A stretch of DNA of 64,000 nt from an uncultured Chitinophagales bacterium (GTDB taxonomy: Bacteria > Bacteroidota > Bacteroidia > Chitinophagales > Chitinophagaceae), in the NCBI GenBank assembly GCA_946886475.1, contig CAMPIQ010000003.1:1-64000 (forward strand), given 5' to 3'. Positions within the stretch are counted from its first letter, which is position 1. Every line of letters begins with the position of its first letter. This document shows positions 1 to 9,780 of this stretch, in pieces. The notes beneath the pieces are model-generated. The model saw only the letters and a program-made list of their open reading frames with translations. It ran no database searches and was not told the origin of the DNA. A program made the position numbers and the translations under genes.

Positions 1-79
1 AAGTAAATGCTTCCAGATTCAAGGGTATAAAATTTATGCACTATTCTGAAATCAATACTTCTATTCTAAATTCACAATT

Positions 80-490
80 ATGGCAAAGTATTCAAAACGT
101 GCCGGGGAGAAGGTGGAAAAAGCTATGCATGAAAAAAAACGGGGTCAATTAAAAAGTGGCCGAAGCGGCAAAAAAGTTAAATCACGGGCTCAGGCCATAG
201 CTATCGGACTCTCAGAAGCAAGAAGAGAAGGTGCGAAGGTCCCTTCAAAAAAATCCGGTATCAAAAAAAGAGGGGCAAAAAAGACAGCTGCAAAAAAAAG
301 CGGACCGAAAAAGGCAAAAAGAACAACATCAAAAAAGACTTCTAAAAAAAGTGCTGCAGCAAAAAAATCTGCCTCCAAAAGATCATCAGCAAAGCGATCT
401 TCTTCCAAAAAAAAGGCCTCAAAAAAGAGTGGTCCAAAAAAGAACGCAGCAAAAAAGAAAGGCACCAGAAAGAGGGCAGGGAAAAAATAA
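80..490 (+). CDS. DUF6496 basic protein with histone H1-like tail
   Basis: Very basic protein of 136 residues. Residues 1-55 form a compact head (MAKYSKRAGEKVEK, later AIAIGLSEARREGAKVP) that I recognise as DUF6496. Residues 56-136 are low-complexity Lys-Lys pairs spaced by Ala, Ser and Gly, resembling the tail of eukaryotic histone H1. Such tails bind DNA nonspecifically, so a nucleoid-associated role is likely but inferred. The A-rich codons give many runs of six or seven A, which may be slippage-prone. It is convergent with the topoisomerase IB gene, 30 bp away, which fits a DNA-topology neighbourhood. A frame +1 overlapping ORF here is only a shadow of the A-rich repeats. Confidence 0.85.
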   Translation: MAKYSKRAGEKVEKAMHEKKRGQLKSGRSGKKVKSRAQAIAIGLSEARREGAKVPSKKSGIKKRGAKKTAAKKSGPKKAKRTTSKKTSKKSAAAKKSASKRSSAKRSSSKKKASKKSGPKKNAAKKKGTRKRAGKK

Positions 491-520
491 TGTTATAACA
501 TATTTCCATGTATCAACGGA

Positions 521-1609
521 TCAAACCAGTTCCTTCAGAATTTTCATGAGGATTTTTTCTTCTGATGCCAGTCCGGCCAGGTTATCAGGTTCTTCAATCC
601 TGTCAAGTTCCCTGAGATATCTGTCCAGGTTTTTATTTTCGTACAGTTTGATGATACCTGGATGAACATAGTATTTTTTACAAATGGTACGGCTGTTCCC
701 AAGTTGTTTACTTACCTGATCCAGTGCAGTAACAATATTTTTTTTACTAACTGCTTCTGTTTCAGATTGCCCAATTGATTGAAAGGCCCTGATGATGTTT
801 AATGTACCTGCCCATGTGCGAAAGTCCTTAGCGCTGAAATCATCGCCTGTAGCTTCTTTAATGTATTTATTTACCATGCCGGAATCAATTGACCTCCGGT
901 TACCTTCTTCATCAATGTACTGGAATAGTTCTTTGCCTGGAATTTCCTTGCATTTCTGCACCATCCTGGCCAGTTTTCTGTTTTTCAAACTGATGTTGTG
1001 ATCAATTCCTTTTTTTCCCCTGAATGAAAAATGAACAGTATCACCATTCACTTTTACATGGTTGTCTTTTAATGTGGTTAGTCCATATGAACCATTCATT
1101 TTTTCATAATCTTCATTACCTATCCTGATATAGGTTCTTTCCATCAGGCTGACGATTGTAGCTAATACTTTTTCTTCACTCAGGCCTTTATCTGAAAGAT
1201 CTTCTTCCATCTTTAACCGCATGGAAGGAAGTAGTTTCCCGAATTCGTACAATCTGTGGAATTTTGTTTCGTTGCGCAACGTATGCCACAGGTGATGGTA
1301 ACGGTATTGTTTTCTATTTCTAATGTCAAACCCGGTTGCCTGTATATGCCCATTCTCTTTAGCACATATCCATACATTGGTCCAGGCCGGAGGTATGGCG
1401 AGTTTGCGTATCCTTTCCAGTTGTGCTTTATCCTTTAAGGGGTTGTTGTCATAGATATAAGTAAAACCCTTTCCCTTTTTCATCCGGGTAATACCCGGAG
1501 TTTTATCATTTACATATATAAGGTCGGCGGCTTTGGCAGCTTTGATATAGTCTTTATCGATCTTTAAGTATTCTTTATGCGACAGTTCAATTACCTTCTC
1601 CATTTGCAA
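521..1609 (-). CDS. DNA topoisomerase IB (eukaryotic/poxvirus type)
   Basis: 362 residues, the usual size of bacterial type IB topoisomerases. These relax both positive and negative supercoils through a 3'-phosphotyrosine intermediate without ATP. The N-terminal DNA-binding part carries the typical GFDIRNRKQYRYH stretch (residues 93-105). The catalytic domain shows IRIGNEDY (Arg162), KDFRTWAGT (Arg264) and ICKKYYVHP near residue 309, where Tyr314 is the likely nucleophile. The start overlaps the end of the upstream PF04120 gene by 23 bp, so the two are probably translationally coupled. ATG at codon 3 is an alternative start. Confidence 0.95.
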   Translation of the reverse strand: MQMEKVIELSHKEYLKIDKDYIKAAKAADLIYVNDKTPGITRMKKGKGFTYIYDNNPLKDKAQLERIRKLAIPPAWTNVWICAKENGHIQATGFDIRNRKQYRYHHLWHTLRNETKFHRLYEFGKLLPSMRLKMEEDLSDKGLSEEKVLATIVSLMERTYIRIGNEDYEKMNGSYGLTTLKDNHVKVNGDTVHFSFRGKKGIDHNISLKNRKLARMVQKCKEIPGKELFQYIDEEGNRRSIDSGMVNKYIKEATGDDFSAKDFRTWAGTLNIIRAFQSIGQSETEAVSKKNIVTALDQVSKQLGNSRTICKKYYVHPGIIKLYENKNLDRYLRELDRIEEPDNLAGLASEEKILMKILKELV

Positions 1610-2132
1610 TTTTTATTTTTTTGAGCCTCATTTGTGACTTGTACTGGTGTTGTCCTGCTGCTTCGTCAATAGAATGCGAGCTAAACAGATCTTTCTCCTG
1701 TTCGGCCAGTTCGGATAAACGGATATAGAATTTCTTGAGAATATCAAGCTCTTCCTGTGTAAGGTCTTCAACATCTATTAAGCGGTTGCTGGCTCTTTTT
1801 TCAGCCGCGATCAATTCGTTGAGTTTGAGCTGTATGGCCATTGAATCTTTATTTTGGGATTGTTGAATAAGGAATACCATCAAAAATGTAATTATGGTTG
1901 TGCCTGTATTGATTACCAGTTGCCAGGTATCCGAGAAACCGAAAAATGGACCGGAAATGATCCACAGAAAGATCACAGTGAATGAGATCAGGAATGCGGT
2001 AGAGGAACCGGTAGCCCGGGTGATGGTTACGGCTGCCTTTTCAAACTTTGATTTGAACCCGTTTTGGTTTTTTAGTTTTGTGGATTTGATTTGCTGGTCA
2101 ATATCCTGGATCAATTCGTGTTCCTGTGCCAT
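1587..2132 (-). CDS. PF04120 (low-affinity iron permease family) membrane protein
   Basis: 181 residues. Two hydrophobic helices lie at about residues 45-65 and 71-90, separated by a short loop with Gly-Pro-Phe-Phe-Gly. They are followed by the characteristic QSQNKDSMAIQLKLNELI segment and a charged cytoplasmic tail. This pattern matches PF04120, named after a yeast low-affinity iron permease; transport by bacterial members is not established, so the name should be used with care. The gene overlaps topoisomerase IB downstream and is about 100 bp downstream of the ferritin-like gene, suggesting a common stress-related transcription unit. Confidence 0.85.
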   Translation of the reverse strand: MAQEHELIQDIDQQIKSTKLKNQNGFKSKFEKAAVTITRATGSSTAFLISFTVIFLWIISGPFFGFSDTWQLVINTGTTIITFLMVFLIQQSQNKDSMAIQLKLNELIAAEKRASNRLIDVEDLTQEELDILKKFYIRLSELAEQEKDLFSSHSIDEAAGQHQYKSQMRLKKIKIANGEGN

Positions 2133-2165
2133 ATGGATTGGTTTCTATTTTGATCTATAAAGAAA

Positions 2166-2189
2166 AAGCCGGACCAATTTGCCCGGCTT
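2166..2189 (-). terminator. Terminator-like hairpin after the ferritin-like gene
   Basis: Stem AAGCCGG (2166-2172) pairs with CCGGCTT (2183-2189) around a 10-nt loop. Read on the minus strand it is followed by TTTTTC. It lies 45 bp past the stop of the ferritin-like gene, so it could end that transcript or attenuate read-through into the PF04120 gene. Confidence 0.55.
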
Positions 2190-2233
2190 GCTGAAGTTGT
2201 TTTAGTAAATCTGTTTAAACGGTACGATGGTAT

Positions 2234-2800
2234 TTATTCCTCAGGCTCACTTTCCGCATTTTTATTAATGCCACTAACCGCTAATTCTGTGAGTAACTGG
2301 TCTGTTTCTTTTTCTTCGTCAAGTGTTTGTTGCAGAAGGTCTGCTATCTCATTTTCGCCCATGGTTTTTGCCAGTTGTACCAGGCTTCCATAAGCTGCTA
2401 TTTCGTAATGTTCTACTTTTTGTCCGGCAATGATCAAGCCTGCATCCCTTACGGCTGTTCCTTTAGGCGTGTCTTCAATAACGCTTTGGGATTCTTTTAC
2501 CAGTCCTTCCATTGCTTCACATTTTTTTCCTCTGGCAGGCATATCAAGCAATTCAAAAACTTCTTCTACTCTTTTTACCTGCTCTTCAGTAACGGCCAGA
2601 TGATCTTCAAAAGCATTTGCCAATTCTTGTGATGTTGCAGCTTTCTTCATTTTTGGAAGGGCCTTTACTAAATGCTTTTCTGCCCAGTAAATATCCTTAA
2701 GCTCTTCAACAAACAATTCTTTCAGCATGGTTTCTTCACTCTTCATGGTTGAGGCACCTGCGCTTTTCTTTGCTCCGGATGTACTTGTATTTCTTGCCAT
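2234..2800 (-). CDS. Ferritin-like YciE/DUF892 protein
   Basis: 188 residues. After a low-complexity Ser/Lys/Ala N-terminus (1-22) the protein shows the DUF892/YciE pattern of a four-helix ferritin-like bundle. The signatures are EELKDIYWAEKHL (about residues 32-44), ED-H67 and EHYEIAAYG (130-138), with further acidic residues near 162. These Glu and His residues match the expected di-iron ligands. Family members are linked to osmotic, oxidative and nutrient stress, but the reaction is unknown. It neighbours other stress genes, and a hairpin follows it. Confidence 0.9.
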   Translation of the reverse strand: MARNTSTSGAKKSAGASTMKSEETMLKELFVEELKDIYWAEKHLVKALPKMKKAATSQELANAFEDHLAVTEEQVKRVEEVFELLDMPARGKKCEAMEGLVKESQSVIEDTPKGTAVRDAGLIIAGQKVEHYEIAAYGSLVQLAKTMGENEIADLLQQTLDEEKETDQLLTELAVSGINKNAESEPEE

Positions 2801-3004
2801 AAAAATTATTTAAGATTAATGATGTTTCACTCACTTAAAATATAATGCCACTTTAATTCAGTAATGAGTTTATGGATTTAAGCGGTCTGTAGAGTTTTTT
2901 ACACAGACAACCAGGATAAATTTTTCTATTTACTACATTTTTTTGTGGTATCTAATTTGGATAATACTGAATGGATCATTTGATTAATCACGAAAACAAA
3001 GGTT

Positions 3005-3505
3005 ATGACAACATCGTCAATAAATCAGCAATTGAATTTTTTGCAGGAGAAGATAAGGGAAATAGGAAGTGCGATCTTTTTTAACTTAAGCGATTCCGTA
3101 CTGAAACTTCCTACATCCCTGGTATCAACGTTAAAAGTGGATGATTATGGTTTCGTCTGGTTCTTTATTCAGAAGCCCAAGCAAAACCTAAAGGAATTTG
3201 AAAATGAATTTCCAGTGCGTCTTGACTTTTTCAGAAAGGGCAAGTCCTATTTCCTGCAGGTAATGGGGAAAGGCTGGGTAGTAACTGACCCGGAAGAAGT
3301 AAATGGATTTGTAAACCTGCCCAACGAAGCAAAAGATCTGGCCTTACATGAAATGGTACTGGTTAAAGTAAAGATCAGCAGGGCTGAGTATTTCGAAACC
3401 GGCACCACCAGGCAGTCATGGTGGAAGAGTGCAGTCAGTTCAGTATCAACCTGGTTCAGGAACACAAATCACTACAGGCCTGATGTATATTCACCGGCAT
3501 CGTAA
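3005..3505 (+). CDS. Pyridoxamine 5'-phosphate oxidase-like (FMN split-barrel) protein
   Basis: 166 residues. The core (about residues 15-125) has the split-barrel pattern of general-stress-protein-26-like flavin-binding proteins, including STLKVDDYGFVWFF, EFPVRLDFF and the VTDPEEVN turn. The family binds FMN or F420. The N-terminus lacks features of true PdxH enzymes, so a PLP biosynthesis role is unlikely. The ku gene starts 11 bp downstream on the same strand, so both are probably co-transcribed in a stress/repair unit. I found no clear -7 element in the 200-bp upstream gap. Confidence 0.8.
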   Translation: MTTSSINQQLNFLQEKIREIGSAIFFNLSDSVLKLPTSLVSTLKVDDYGFVWFFIQKPKQNLKEFENEFPVRLDFFRKGKSYFLQVMGKGWVVTDPEEVNGFVNLPNEAKDLALHEMVLVKVKISRAEYFETGTTRQSWWKSAVSSVSTWFRNTNHYRPDVYSPAS

Positions 3506-3516
3506 AATCATTCGTT

Positions 3517-4305
3517 ATGAGAGCAATATGGTCGGGTGCAATTAGTTTTGGTCTGGTCAATATTCCTGTTAAACTGAACAGCGCCGTTGAATCTTCCGGC
3601 GGGTTGGATTTTGACATGTTGTCCAAAAAGGATATGGCCCCCATTCGTTATGCGAGGATCGATACAAAAACCGGTAAAGAAGTAGCCTGGAAGGATATCG
3701 TAAAGGGGTTCAAATATGCAAAAGGGAAATACGTAGTGGTTACCGATGAAGATTTTAAAAAAGCCAGCCCCGAAAAATCAAAAACCATCGATATCCTGCA
3801 ATTTGTAAAGGAGGAAGAAATTGATCCCATTTTTTACGAGAAACCATATTATATCGTTCCTGATAAGGGAGCGCACAAGCCTTATCAATTATTGATAAAG
3901 GCACTGGAAGAAACCGGGTCAGTAGGGTTGGCGGAATTTATGATGCGGAACAGGGTGCATGTATGTGCACTCAAATCTTATAATGGCATACTCATGTTAA
4001 ACCAGATGAGGTACCAGGATGAGATCAGGGAAGTGCCCGAAGTAGATAAGAAAGGAGAAAAAATTTCATCAAAAGAAGTTCAACTGGCTGTTAAACTCAT
4101 TAACCAGTTGACAGAAAAATTTGATCCGGAGGCATTTAAGGATACCTACCTCACCGAATTGAAAAAAGTTATCAAAGCCAAAGCCGCGGGTAAAGATATT
4201 CATGTTGCTGAACCAAAAAAATCTACGGCCACTGTGAAGGATTTAATGGAGGTTCTAAAGCAAAGCCTGGATACAGGAAGCGGCACCAAAAGAAAAAGAG
4301 CTTAA
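3517..4305 (+). CDS. ku: Ku DNA end-binding protein
   Basis: 262 residues, the normal size of bacterial homodimeric Ku. It starts with the hallmark RAIWSGAISFGLVNIPVKL and continues through the beta-barrel ring domain (DKGAHKPYQLL, MRNRVHVCAL, MLNQMRYQDEIRE). The short Lys-rich C-terminus ends GSGTKRKRA. Ku encircles double-strand DNA ends and recruits LigD for non-homologous end joining. The ligD gene lies about 400 bp downstream on the same strand, separated by a small acidic ORF on the other strand. A strong intrinsic terminator directly follows ku, so ligD probably needs its own promoter. Confidence 0.97.
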   Translation: MRAIWSGAISFGLVNIPVKLNSAVESSGGLDFDMLSKKDMAPIRYARIDTKTGKEVAWKDIVKGFKYAKGKYVVVTDEDFKKASPEKSKTIDILQFVKEEEIDPIFYEKPYYIVPDKGAHKPYQLLIKALEETGSVGLAEFMMRNRVHVCALKSYNGILMLNQMRYQDEIREVPEVDKKGEKISSKEVQLAVKLINQLTEKFDPEAFKDTYLTELKKVIKAKAAGKDIHVAEPKKSTATVKDLMEVLKQSLDTGSGTKRKRA

Positions 4306-4320
4306 AGCCCTCAATGAAGA

Positions 4321-4344
4321 ACCCGGTAGAACCGGGTTTTTTTT
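4321..4344 (+). terminator. Intrinsic terminator after ku
   Basis: Perfect 7-bp stem ACCCGGT (4321-4327) / ACCGGGT (4331-4337) with a 3-nt loop, followed by eight T residues. It sits 16 bp after the ku stop codon and its T tract abuts the stop codon of the convergent acidic ORF. Confidence 0.85.
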
Positions 4345-4592
4345 CATAATATATCTTCATCTTCATCTTCATCATCATCTTCATCCCCTGCAAAATCTTC
4401 TTCTGTCAGTTCATCATCTTCAAGTTGTTCATCATCGTAATCTTCATCACCTTCTTCCACAGCATTTGAAATATTTCTTGTATCCGGATTTTCCTCATCA
4501 TTGATATTTTCTGCAGAAGAAAGATCGTTCTGAACGCGAAGTTCATTGTCCTCGTTGAGGTGATATTCTGCGCCATTTTTCCTGGGAGACAT
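4344..4592 (-). CDS. Small acidic protein, unrecognised
   Basis: 82 residues if it starts at the MSPRKNGAEYHL methionine. An upstream in-frame ATG at 4643 would overlap the region before ligD and adds an unlikely hydrophobic N-terminus. Residues 40-82 are almost all Asp and Glu with a few Leu, Tyr and Phe (for example DEDYDDEQLEDDELTEEDF). I do not recognise a family. The acidic tail resembles DNA mimics or histone/Ku-interacting acidic chains, which is only an idea. Its position between ku and ligD, on the opposite strand, is notable. Confidence 0.65.
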   Translation of the reverse strand: MSPRKNGAEYHLNEDNELRVQNDLSSAENINDEENPDTRNISNAVEEGDEDYDDEQLEDDELTEEDFAGDEDDDEDEDEDIL

Positions 4593-4699
4593 AAAATTAA
4601 AATTTAAGTGTTGAATGATAGATAAGGATAATTTTCGTGCCAATGGGAGGCAGGTCCATTGCCAACCTTAAATGGCATAAGTTTTTCAATCCAGATGGC

Positions 4700-7531
4700 A
4701 TGAGCCTGTCTTTGTATAAAAAGAAAAGGAGTTTTGATAAAACGCCAGAACCTTCGGGTAAAGAAAGATCTTCAAAGGGATCTCTTCGGTTTGTGATACA
4801 AAAGCATGACGCTTCACACCTGCATTATGATTTCAGGCTTGAAATGGATGGGGTATTAAAAAGCTGGGCAGTGCCAAAAGGCCCTTCATTAAATCCCTCG
4901 GATAAGCGGTTGGCTATGATGGTAGAAGATCACCCATACGATTACCGGAATTTTGAAGGAGTGATCCCTGAGGGTAATTATGGTGGTGGCACCGTGATAG
5001 TATGGGACGAAGGATTCTATGAGCCGCTCGATTCAGCGGGTTTGAGCAGGAAGGAAAAAGAGAAAGCATTAAAGAAACAATTGCATGCCGGTAATCTAAA
5101 ATTCATTATGCATGGTAAAAAGATCAAAGGCGAGTTTGCTTTGTTCCTGATGAAAGCAAGAGGTGAAAGATCCTGGATCCTGATGAAGAAGAATGATGCC
5201 CATGCAACAGATGCTGATATCCTGAAAAAAAATAAATCAGTTCAATCAGGAAAAACCCTGGCACAGGTAGCCAGGGCCCATGGCGCTGAAGTAAAACACC
5301 CCGATGAAAAAACAATTAAAAAGCAACAGGAAGTGGCGCCTGAAAAAAAGGCAAAGCCAGGCAAAAAGGAACCTGCATCTGCTGTGGCAGCCAGGCCGAA
5401 ACCAAATGGAAGACTGAGTTCTAAAAAAAAACTTCACGATATAAAAGAGCTGTTGGGTGATGCGTTTCAATTAGCTAAAAAATCGCCGGCACCTGCAGAT
5501 GTACTGCCAATGATGGCCACGTTGGGTAATGAAGCTTTTGATGATGACAACTGGATCTATGAAATTAAGTGGGATGGTTACAGAGCCGTTGGTGCATGCA
5601 ACGGATCGAAAGTAGAACTGACCTCAAGAAACCTGTCAGGTTTCACAGAAACCTATAAGCCGGTAACAGAGGCATTGAGCGCATTACAGTTCAAAGCAGT
5701 TTTTGATGGGGAGATCGTTGCAGTGGATCAGAAAGGCATGGCCGTTTTTCAATCACTGCAAAACTGGCAAAATACACCTGTGCATTTACGTTATTATATT
5801 TTTGACCTCATCTGGATGAATGGATATGACCTGACAGGCTTGCCGCTGTTGGACAGGAAAAAGATATTAAAGGCCATTTTACCTGAAGATGATGATGTAA
5901 TTAAATACAGCGATCATATTGAAAGAAAGGGAAAGGAATTCTTTGAAGCAGCCATTGCCCAGGGACTTGAAGGCATCATGGCAAAAAAATCAGAAAGCAC
6001 CTACAGGCTCAATACAAGATCACCGGAATGGCTGAAAATAAAAGGCAACCTCCGGCAGGAAGTGATCATTGCCGGATATACACAACCCAGAAATTCGCGC
6101 AAATTTTTTGGGTCCTTATTGTTGGGCGTGTACGAAGAGAACAAGCTTATTTATGTAGGACATACCGGTAGCGGTTTCAATGCAAAAAGCCTGGAAGCGA
6201 TCTACAACAAGCTTCAGTCGCTTACTATTGAAAAATGTCCATTCGAAAAATGTCCGAAGGGAAATATGCCGGTAACATGGGTTAAACCCAAAATGGTATG
6301 TGAGATAAAATTTTCGGAATGGACAAAGGAAAGAATAGCCAGGCACCCGATATTTATGGGACTTCGCTCTGATAAAAAACCAAAAGACGTGATATTTGAA
6401 AAAGCTGAAAATATGGCAACTTTAAAAGAGAGAACAGATAATCACGAAAAAGCGCGAAAAAAAAGGAGTGTTGCTGTGAAAAAATCTGCGGTTAAAAAAC
6501 AGGCTGCACCAAAATCAAATTCCGTAATAAAAGGTTCTAAAAAAGATACTGCAAAGAAAACCGCATTGCGTTCAAATAAAAAAGGGAATGTGAATCTGGT
6601 GGATCCGGGTGAAGGAAAGGACCAGCAAATAATTATCAATGGAAGAGAACTGAAGCTCACGAACCTTAATAAGCCTTATTGGAAAAAAGAAGGATTTACA
6701 AAAGGCAATATGATCAATTATTATATTGAAATGGCACCTTTTATTCTTCCTTATATGAAGGACAGGCCACAATCCCTCAACCGGCACCCCAATGGCATTG
6801 AAGGCCCGAATTTCTTTCATAAAGATCAAAAGGGCAAAGTACCTGATTGGATGCAAACGCATGAGGATTTCAGTGAATCTACAAATGAAACCATTGAATA
6901 CCTGGTTTGCAGCAATGAAGCAACACTGATCTACATGGCCAATCTGGGTTGTATTGAAATGAACCCCTGGCATTCGCGTTCTCAAAGCTGGGAGCAACCC
7001 GACTGGTGTCTCATTGACCTTGATCCTGATGATCCAAACAGCTTTGAACAGGTAATGGATGTAGCTAAAACGGTTAAGCAGGTATTGGATTCAATTGGTG
7101 CGGATGCTTATTGTAAAACTTCCGGTTCAACCGGTATCCATATTTACATTCCACTTGGCGCTAAATACAGCTTCGAGCAGTCCAGGCAACTTGCGGAGCT
7201 TGTGGTTACTATGGTGAATCATGAAATGCCCGGGATAACAAGTATTGAAAGAAAACCGGTTAAAAGAAAGGGTAAGATCTATCTCGACTATTTGCAGAAC
7301 AGGCAAACGCAAACTGCAGCATGTGCTTATTCCCTGCGGCCAAAGCCTGGTGTGCCGGTTTCTACACCTCTTGACTGGAGTGAATTAAAAAAGGGACTCA
7401 CTTCAAAGACCTGGAATGCACATAATATTTTTGATAGGTTAAAAGCAGAAGGCGATGTATTTAAGCCTGTACTTGGAAAAGGGATCAACCTGGAAAAGGT
7501 ATTAGGTAAATTAGCTTCCCTGCTCAAATAA
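4700..7531 (+). CDS. ligD: DNA ligase D: phosphoesterase, ligase and polymerase domains
   Basis: 943 residues from ATG 4700 ([20 protein letters not shown], the usual beginning of this family). An in-frame start at 4637 is less likely. The N-terminal 3'-phosphoesterase (about residues 28-165) has [18 protein letters not shown] with His36, His42, Asp44 and Arg46, then EDHP. A Lys-rich linker precedes the ATP-dependent ligase (about 268-580), with nucleotidyl lysine 290 in EIKWDGYR and later GLEGIMAKK. The C-terminal primase-like polymerase (about 640-930) has [16 protein letters not shown] metal-binding Asp residues and [11 protein letters not shown]. The order is PE-LIG-POL. It works with Ku to trim, fill and seal double-strand breaks. 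Confidence 0.97.
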   Translation: MSLSLYKKKRSFDKTPEPSGKERSSKGSLRFVIQKHDASHLHYDFRLEMDGVLKSWAVPKGPSLNPSDKRLAMMVEDHPYDYRNFEGVIPEGNYGGGTVIVWDEGFYEPLDSAGLSRKEKEKALKKQLHAGNLKFIMHGKKIKGEFALFLMKARGERSWILMKKNDAHATDADILKKNKSVQSGKTLAQVARAHGAEVKHPDEKTIKKQQEVAPEKKAKPGKKEPASAVAARPKPNGRLSSKKKLHDIKELLGDAFQLAKKSPAPADVLPMMATLGNEAFDDDNWIYEIKWDGYRAVGACNGSKVELTSRNLSGFTETYKPVTEALSALQFKAVFDGEIVAVDQKGMAVFQSLQNWQNTPVHLRYYIFDLIWMNGYDLTGLPLLDRKKILKAILPEDDDVIKYSDHIERKGKEFFEAAIAQGLEGIMAKKSESTYRLNTRSPEWLKIKGNLRQEVIIAGYTQPRNSRKFFGSLLLGVYEENKLIYVGHTGSGFNAKSLEAIYNKLQSLTIEKCPFEKCPKGNMPVTWVKPKMVCEIKFSEWTKERIARHPIFMGLRSDKKPKDVIFEKAENMATLKERTDNHEKARKKRSVAVKKSAVKKQAAPKSNSVIKGSKKDTAKKTALRSNKKGNVNLVDPGEGKDQQIIINGRELKLTNLNKPYWKKEGFTKGNMINYYIEMAPFILPYMKDRPQSLNRHPNGIEGPNFFHKDQKGKVPDWMQTHEDFSESTNETIEYLVCSNEATLIYMANLGCIEMNPWHSRSQSWEQPDWCLIDLDPDDPNSFEQVMDVAKTVKQVLDSIGADAYCKTSGSTGIHIYIPLGAKYSFEQSRQLAELVVTMVNHEMPGITSIERKPVKRKGKIYLDYLQNRQTQTAACAYSLRPKPGVPVSTPLDWSELKKGLTSKTWNAHNIFDRLKAEGDVFKPVLGKGINLEKVLGKLASLLK

Positions 7532-7689
7532 ATTCATCACCAATCAATGGATCCTGTTTATAATTCCTCAATTAAAAAAGCATTGAATAGTTGTGCTGCT
7601 TCAGCTGAATTTTGATTGTTTGATATTGAAATTTTTCTTCACGAGGGCTTTAATCCTGATTTATGTTATTTAAACAACTGGTTTCTGGT

Positions 7690-7697
7690 TAAGTTTG
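7690..7697 (+). promoter_or_regulatory. Candidate -7 element (TAAGTTTG) before the SMP-30 gene
   Basis: Matches the Bacteroidota consensus TAnnTTTG, but only 4 bp before the ATG. This would give a leaderless or nearly leaderless mRNA. No clear -33 TTG was found. Confidence 0.4.
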
Positions 7698-7701
7698 TAA
7701 A

Positions 7702-8589
7702 ATGCATAGATCGCTGACAGTATTTAAAGACGAAGTATTTGATTGCATTCATCAGGATTACTCAATTGAGGTTTTGTCGGACGACTGCCGCTTTACTGAA
7801 GGACCTGTATGGAATGAAGACGACCAGTCCTTTTTGTTCAGCGATATTACGGCCAATTGCATTTACAAGATCTCAGCAAACGAAACCAAACAAATATATC
7901 TTTCAAACAGTGGTACCAATAATATGTTTGATCCGGATCTCAAAACAGATCAATCGGGTTCCAATGGGCTGGCCTATGATAATAATAAAAACCTGTTGAT
8001 CTGCAGGCATGGTTCTCATGATGTGGCTTTATTTGATGGCAACAAGGTTGTGCCATTGATCAATAACTTCCGGGGTAAGCCATTTAACAGTCCAAATGAT
8101 ATTGTAGTAAGTAAGAACGGGACTATTTACTTCAGCGACCCTCCTTATGGCCTGAAGTCGGGTAAATTATTTCCCTCGAAGTACCAGGTGAAGTCCGGAG
8201 TTTATGCATACAGGGATCATGAGCTGGTATTGGTTTCTGATAAATACCAATATCCAAATGGAGTTTGTTTATCCTCCGACCAGTCTGTACTTTATGTTTG
8301 TTCCAATAAACCATTTGAAAAATTTATTTCCATGTATGATGCAGTTAGTTTTGAATACAAGGGAATTTTAGCGGAAGAAAACAGTGATGGAATGAAGATA
8401 GATGCCTATGGTAACTTTTTTCTTTGTTCCAATGAGGGGATCATCATTCTAAATAAAGAAGGTGAACGAACGGCGTTGATCAGGCTTCCGTCCACTCCTG
8501 CCAATGCCTGCTGGGGAGGTAAAAACAGAAAGGATCTATTGGTTACAGCCAGAGAGCATGTGTATTTGATAAAGCAACTGGCCGTATGA
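7702..8589 (+). CDS. SMP-30/gluconolactonase-like beta-propeller hydrolase
   Basis: 295 residues with no signal peptide, so probably cytoplasmic. The six-bladed propeller signatures of the SMP-30/gluconolactonase/LRE family are present: FTEGPVWNEDD (metal-binding Glu), SPNDIVVSKNGTIYFSDPPYG, YPNGVCLSSD and NSDGMKIDAYGNFFLC. These supply the expected Glu, Asn and Asp ligands of the divalent metal. The likely reaction is lactone hydrolysis, but substrates vary widely in this family. A glucose dehydrogenase gene, which would make gluconolactone, lies 47 kb away in this window; a link is speculative. The lipoate ligase gene follows by 39 bp on the same strand. Confidence 0.85.
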   Translation: MHRSLTVFKDEVFDCIHQDYSIEVLSDDCRFTEGPVWNEDDQSFLFSDITANCIYKISANETKQIYLSNSGTNNMFDPDLKTDQSGSNGLAYDNNKNLLICRHGSHDVALFDGNKVVPLINNFRGKPFNSPNDIVVSKNGTIYFSDPPYGLKSGKLFPSKYQVKSGVYAYRDHELVLVSDKYQYPNGVCLSSDQSVLYVCSNKPFEKFISMYDAVSFEYKGILAEENSDGMKIDAYGNFFLCSNEGIIILNKEGERTALIRLPSTPANACWGGKNRKDLLVTAREHVYLIKQLAV

Positions 8590-8628
8590 AAATTTATAAG
8601 TTCAACTAAATAAAAACGGATACTTTCC

Positions 8629-9609
8629 ATGCTTTGCATCTATCATGAATCCACAGACCCTTATTTTAATGTAGCCACTGATGAATATATCCTGAAGCAG
8701 GTGGAAGAAGATTGTTTCATGTTGTGGCGTAACGATAAAGCCATTATAGTAGGACAATACCAGAATACACTTTCTGAAATTAATTATGACTATGTGAAGG
8801 AGCACCGGATTGCTGTGGTAAGACGCATTTCCGGGGGTGGTGCGGTATATCATGATCTGGGCAACCTTAATTTTTCTTTTACCAGGCAGGGAAAGGATAC
8901 CAACCTGTCAGACTTTGAAAAATTTACCCGGCCAGTGGTACAGGTAATTCAGTCGCTGGGGGCAGATGCGCGGTTTGAAGGAAAGAATGACCTGATGATC
9001 GATGGAAAAAAAATTGCAGGTAATGCTGCTCATATTCATAAGAACAAAATACTGCATCACGGTTGTTTGTTATTTGCTTCTGAAATACGGGATGTAAGCG
9101 AAGCCCTGCGGATCAATCCCGTAAAATATACCGACAGGGCTGTCAAATCAATTCCAAAAAGAGTTACTAATATCTCAGATCATTTAAAAACGCCGGTTAG
9201 CCTGGAAGAGTTTACGCAAAAATTGATGGCACATGTACTGGCTACTTTTCCAGGTGCCCGACTTTATGAATTCACTGATGATGATAAAAGGAAAATCAGG
9301 CAGCTGCGGGATGAAAAATATGCCACCCATGATTGGAATTTTGGTAAATCGCCCGATTACAATTACAAAAAGGCCGTTCGTACATCAGGCGGTCTACTGG
9401 AAATGAACCTCGATGTAAAAAACGGGATCATCGAGAAAGCCATGATCTTTGGTGATTTCTTCTCAGAAATAGGCATTTCGGAAGTTGAGGATGCATTGAT
9501 CAATAAGCGCCACGAAGAAAAGGAATTGAGAGATATCCTTTCCCGGTTGCCGATAGAAAAACATTTTCGAAATATCGGGATAGATGAATTGATTGATTCA
9601 CTTTTTTAG
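8629..9609 (+). CDS. lplA: Lipoate-protein ligase A
   Basis: 326 residues, the full-length form with catalytic and accessory domains. The catalytic domain has the lipoate/biotin ligase motifs RRISGGGAVYHDLGNLNFSF and KIAGNAAHIHKNKILHHG, which bind lipoyl-AMP. The C-terminal third (about 240-326) matches the accessory domain (KYATHDWNFGKSPDYN). It attaches exogenous lipoate through an adenylate to E2 subunits and GcvH in the cytoplasm. It is 39 bp after the SMP-30 gene and may share its transcript. Confidence 0.93.
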   Translation: MLCIYHESTDPYFNVATDEYILKQVEEDCFMLWRNDKAIIVGQYQNTLSEINYDYVKEHRIAVVRRISGGGAVYHDLGNLNFSFTRQGKDTNLSDFEKFTRPVVQVIQSLGADARFEGKNDLMIDGKKIAGNAAHIHKNKILHHGCLLFASEIRDVSEALRINPVKYTDRAVKSIPKRVTNISDHLKTPVSLEEFTQKLMAHVLATFPGARLYEFTDDDKRKIRQLRDEKYATHDWNFGKSPDYNYKKAVRTSGGLLEMNLDVKNGIIEKAMIFGDFFSEIGISEVEDALINKRHEEKELRDILSRLPIEKHFRNIGIDELIDSLF

Positions 9610-9780
9610 GATGGGTGTTTAGGTAATGTTTTAAAAAGTGCGCCATAGTTTACTATTGAATGGAGATCAAAGTGTGCACTTACCATGGAACGCTTACTGC
9701 ACACAGCACATCATCAGGCTTATTCCAATATGAACAAACTTCTCATTGGAAGTGATTCTCATAAAATTAAAATGAAAATT

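Noticed and set aside
491..500. Palindrome TGTTATAACA after the DUF6496 gene
   Set aside because: Only 10 bp, no T tract, and expected by chance in AT-rich DNA.
231..665. 144-codon ORF overlapping the DUF6496 gene
   Set aside because: It is a frame shadow of the A-rich Lys repeats and its end runs into the topoisomerase gene on the other strand.
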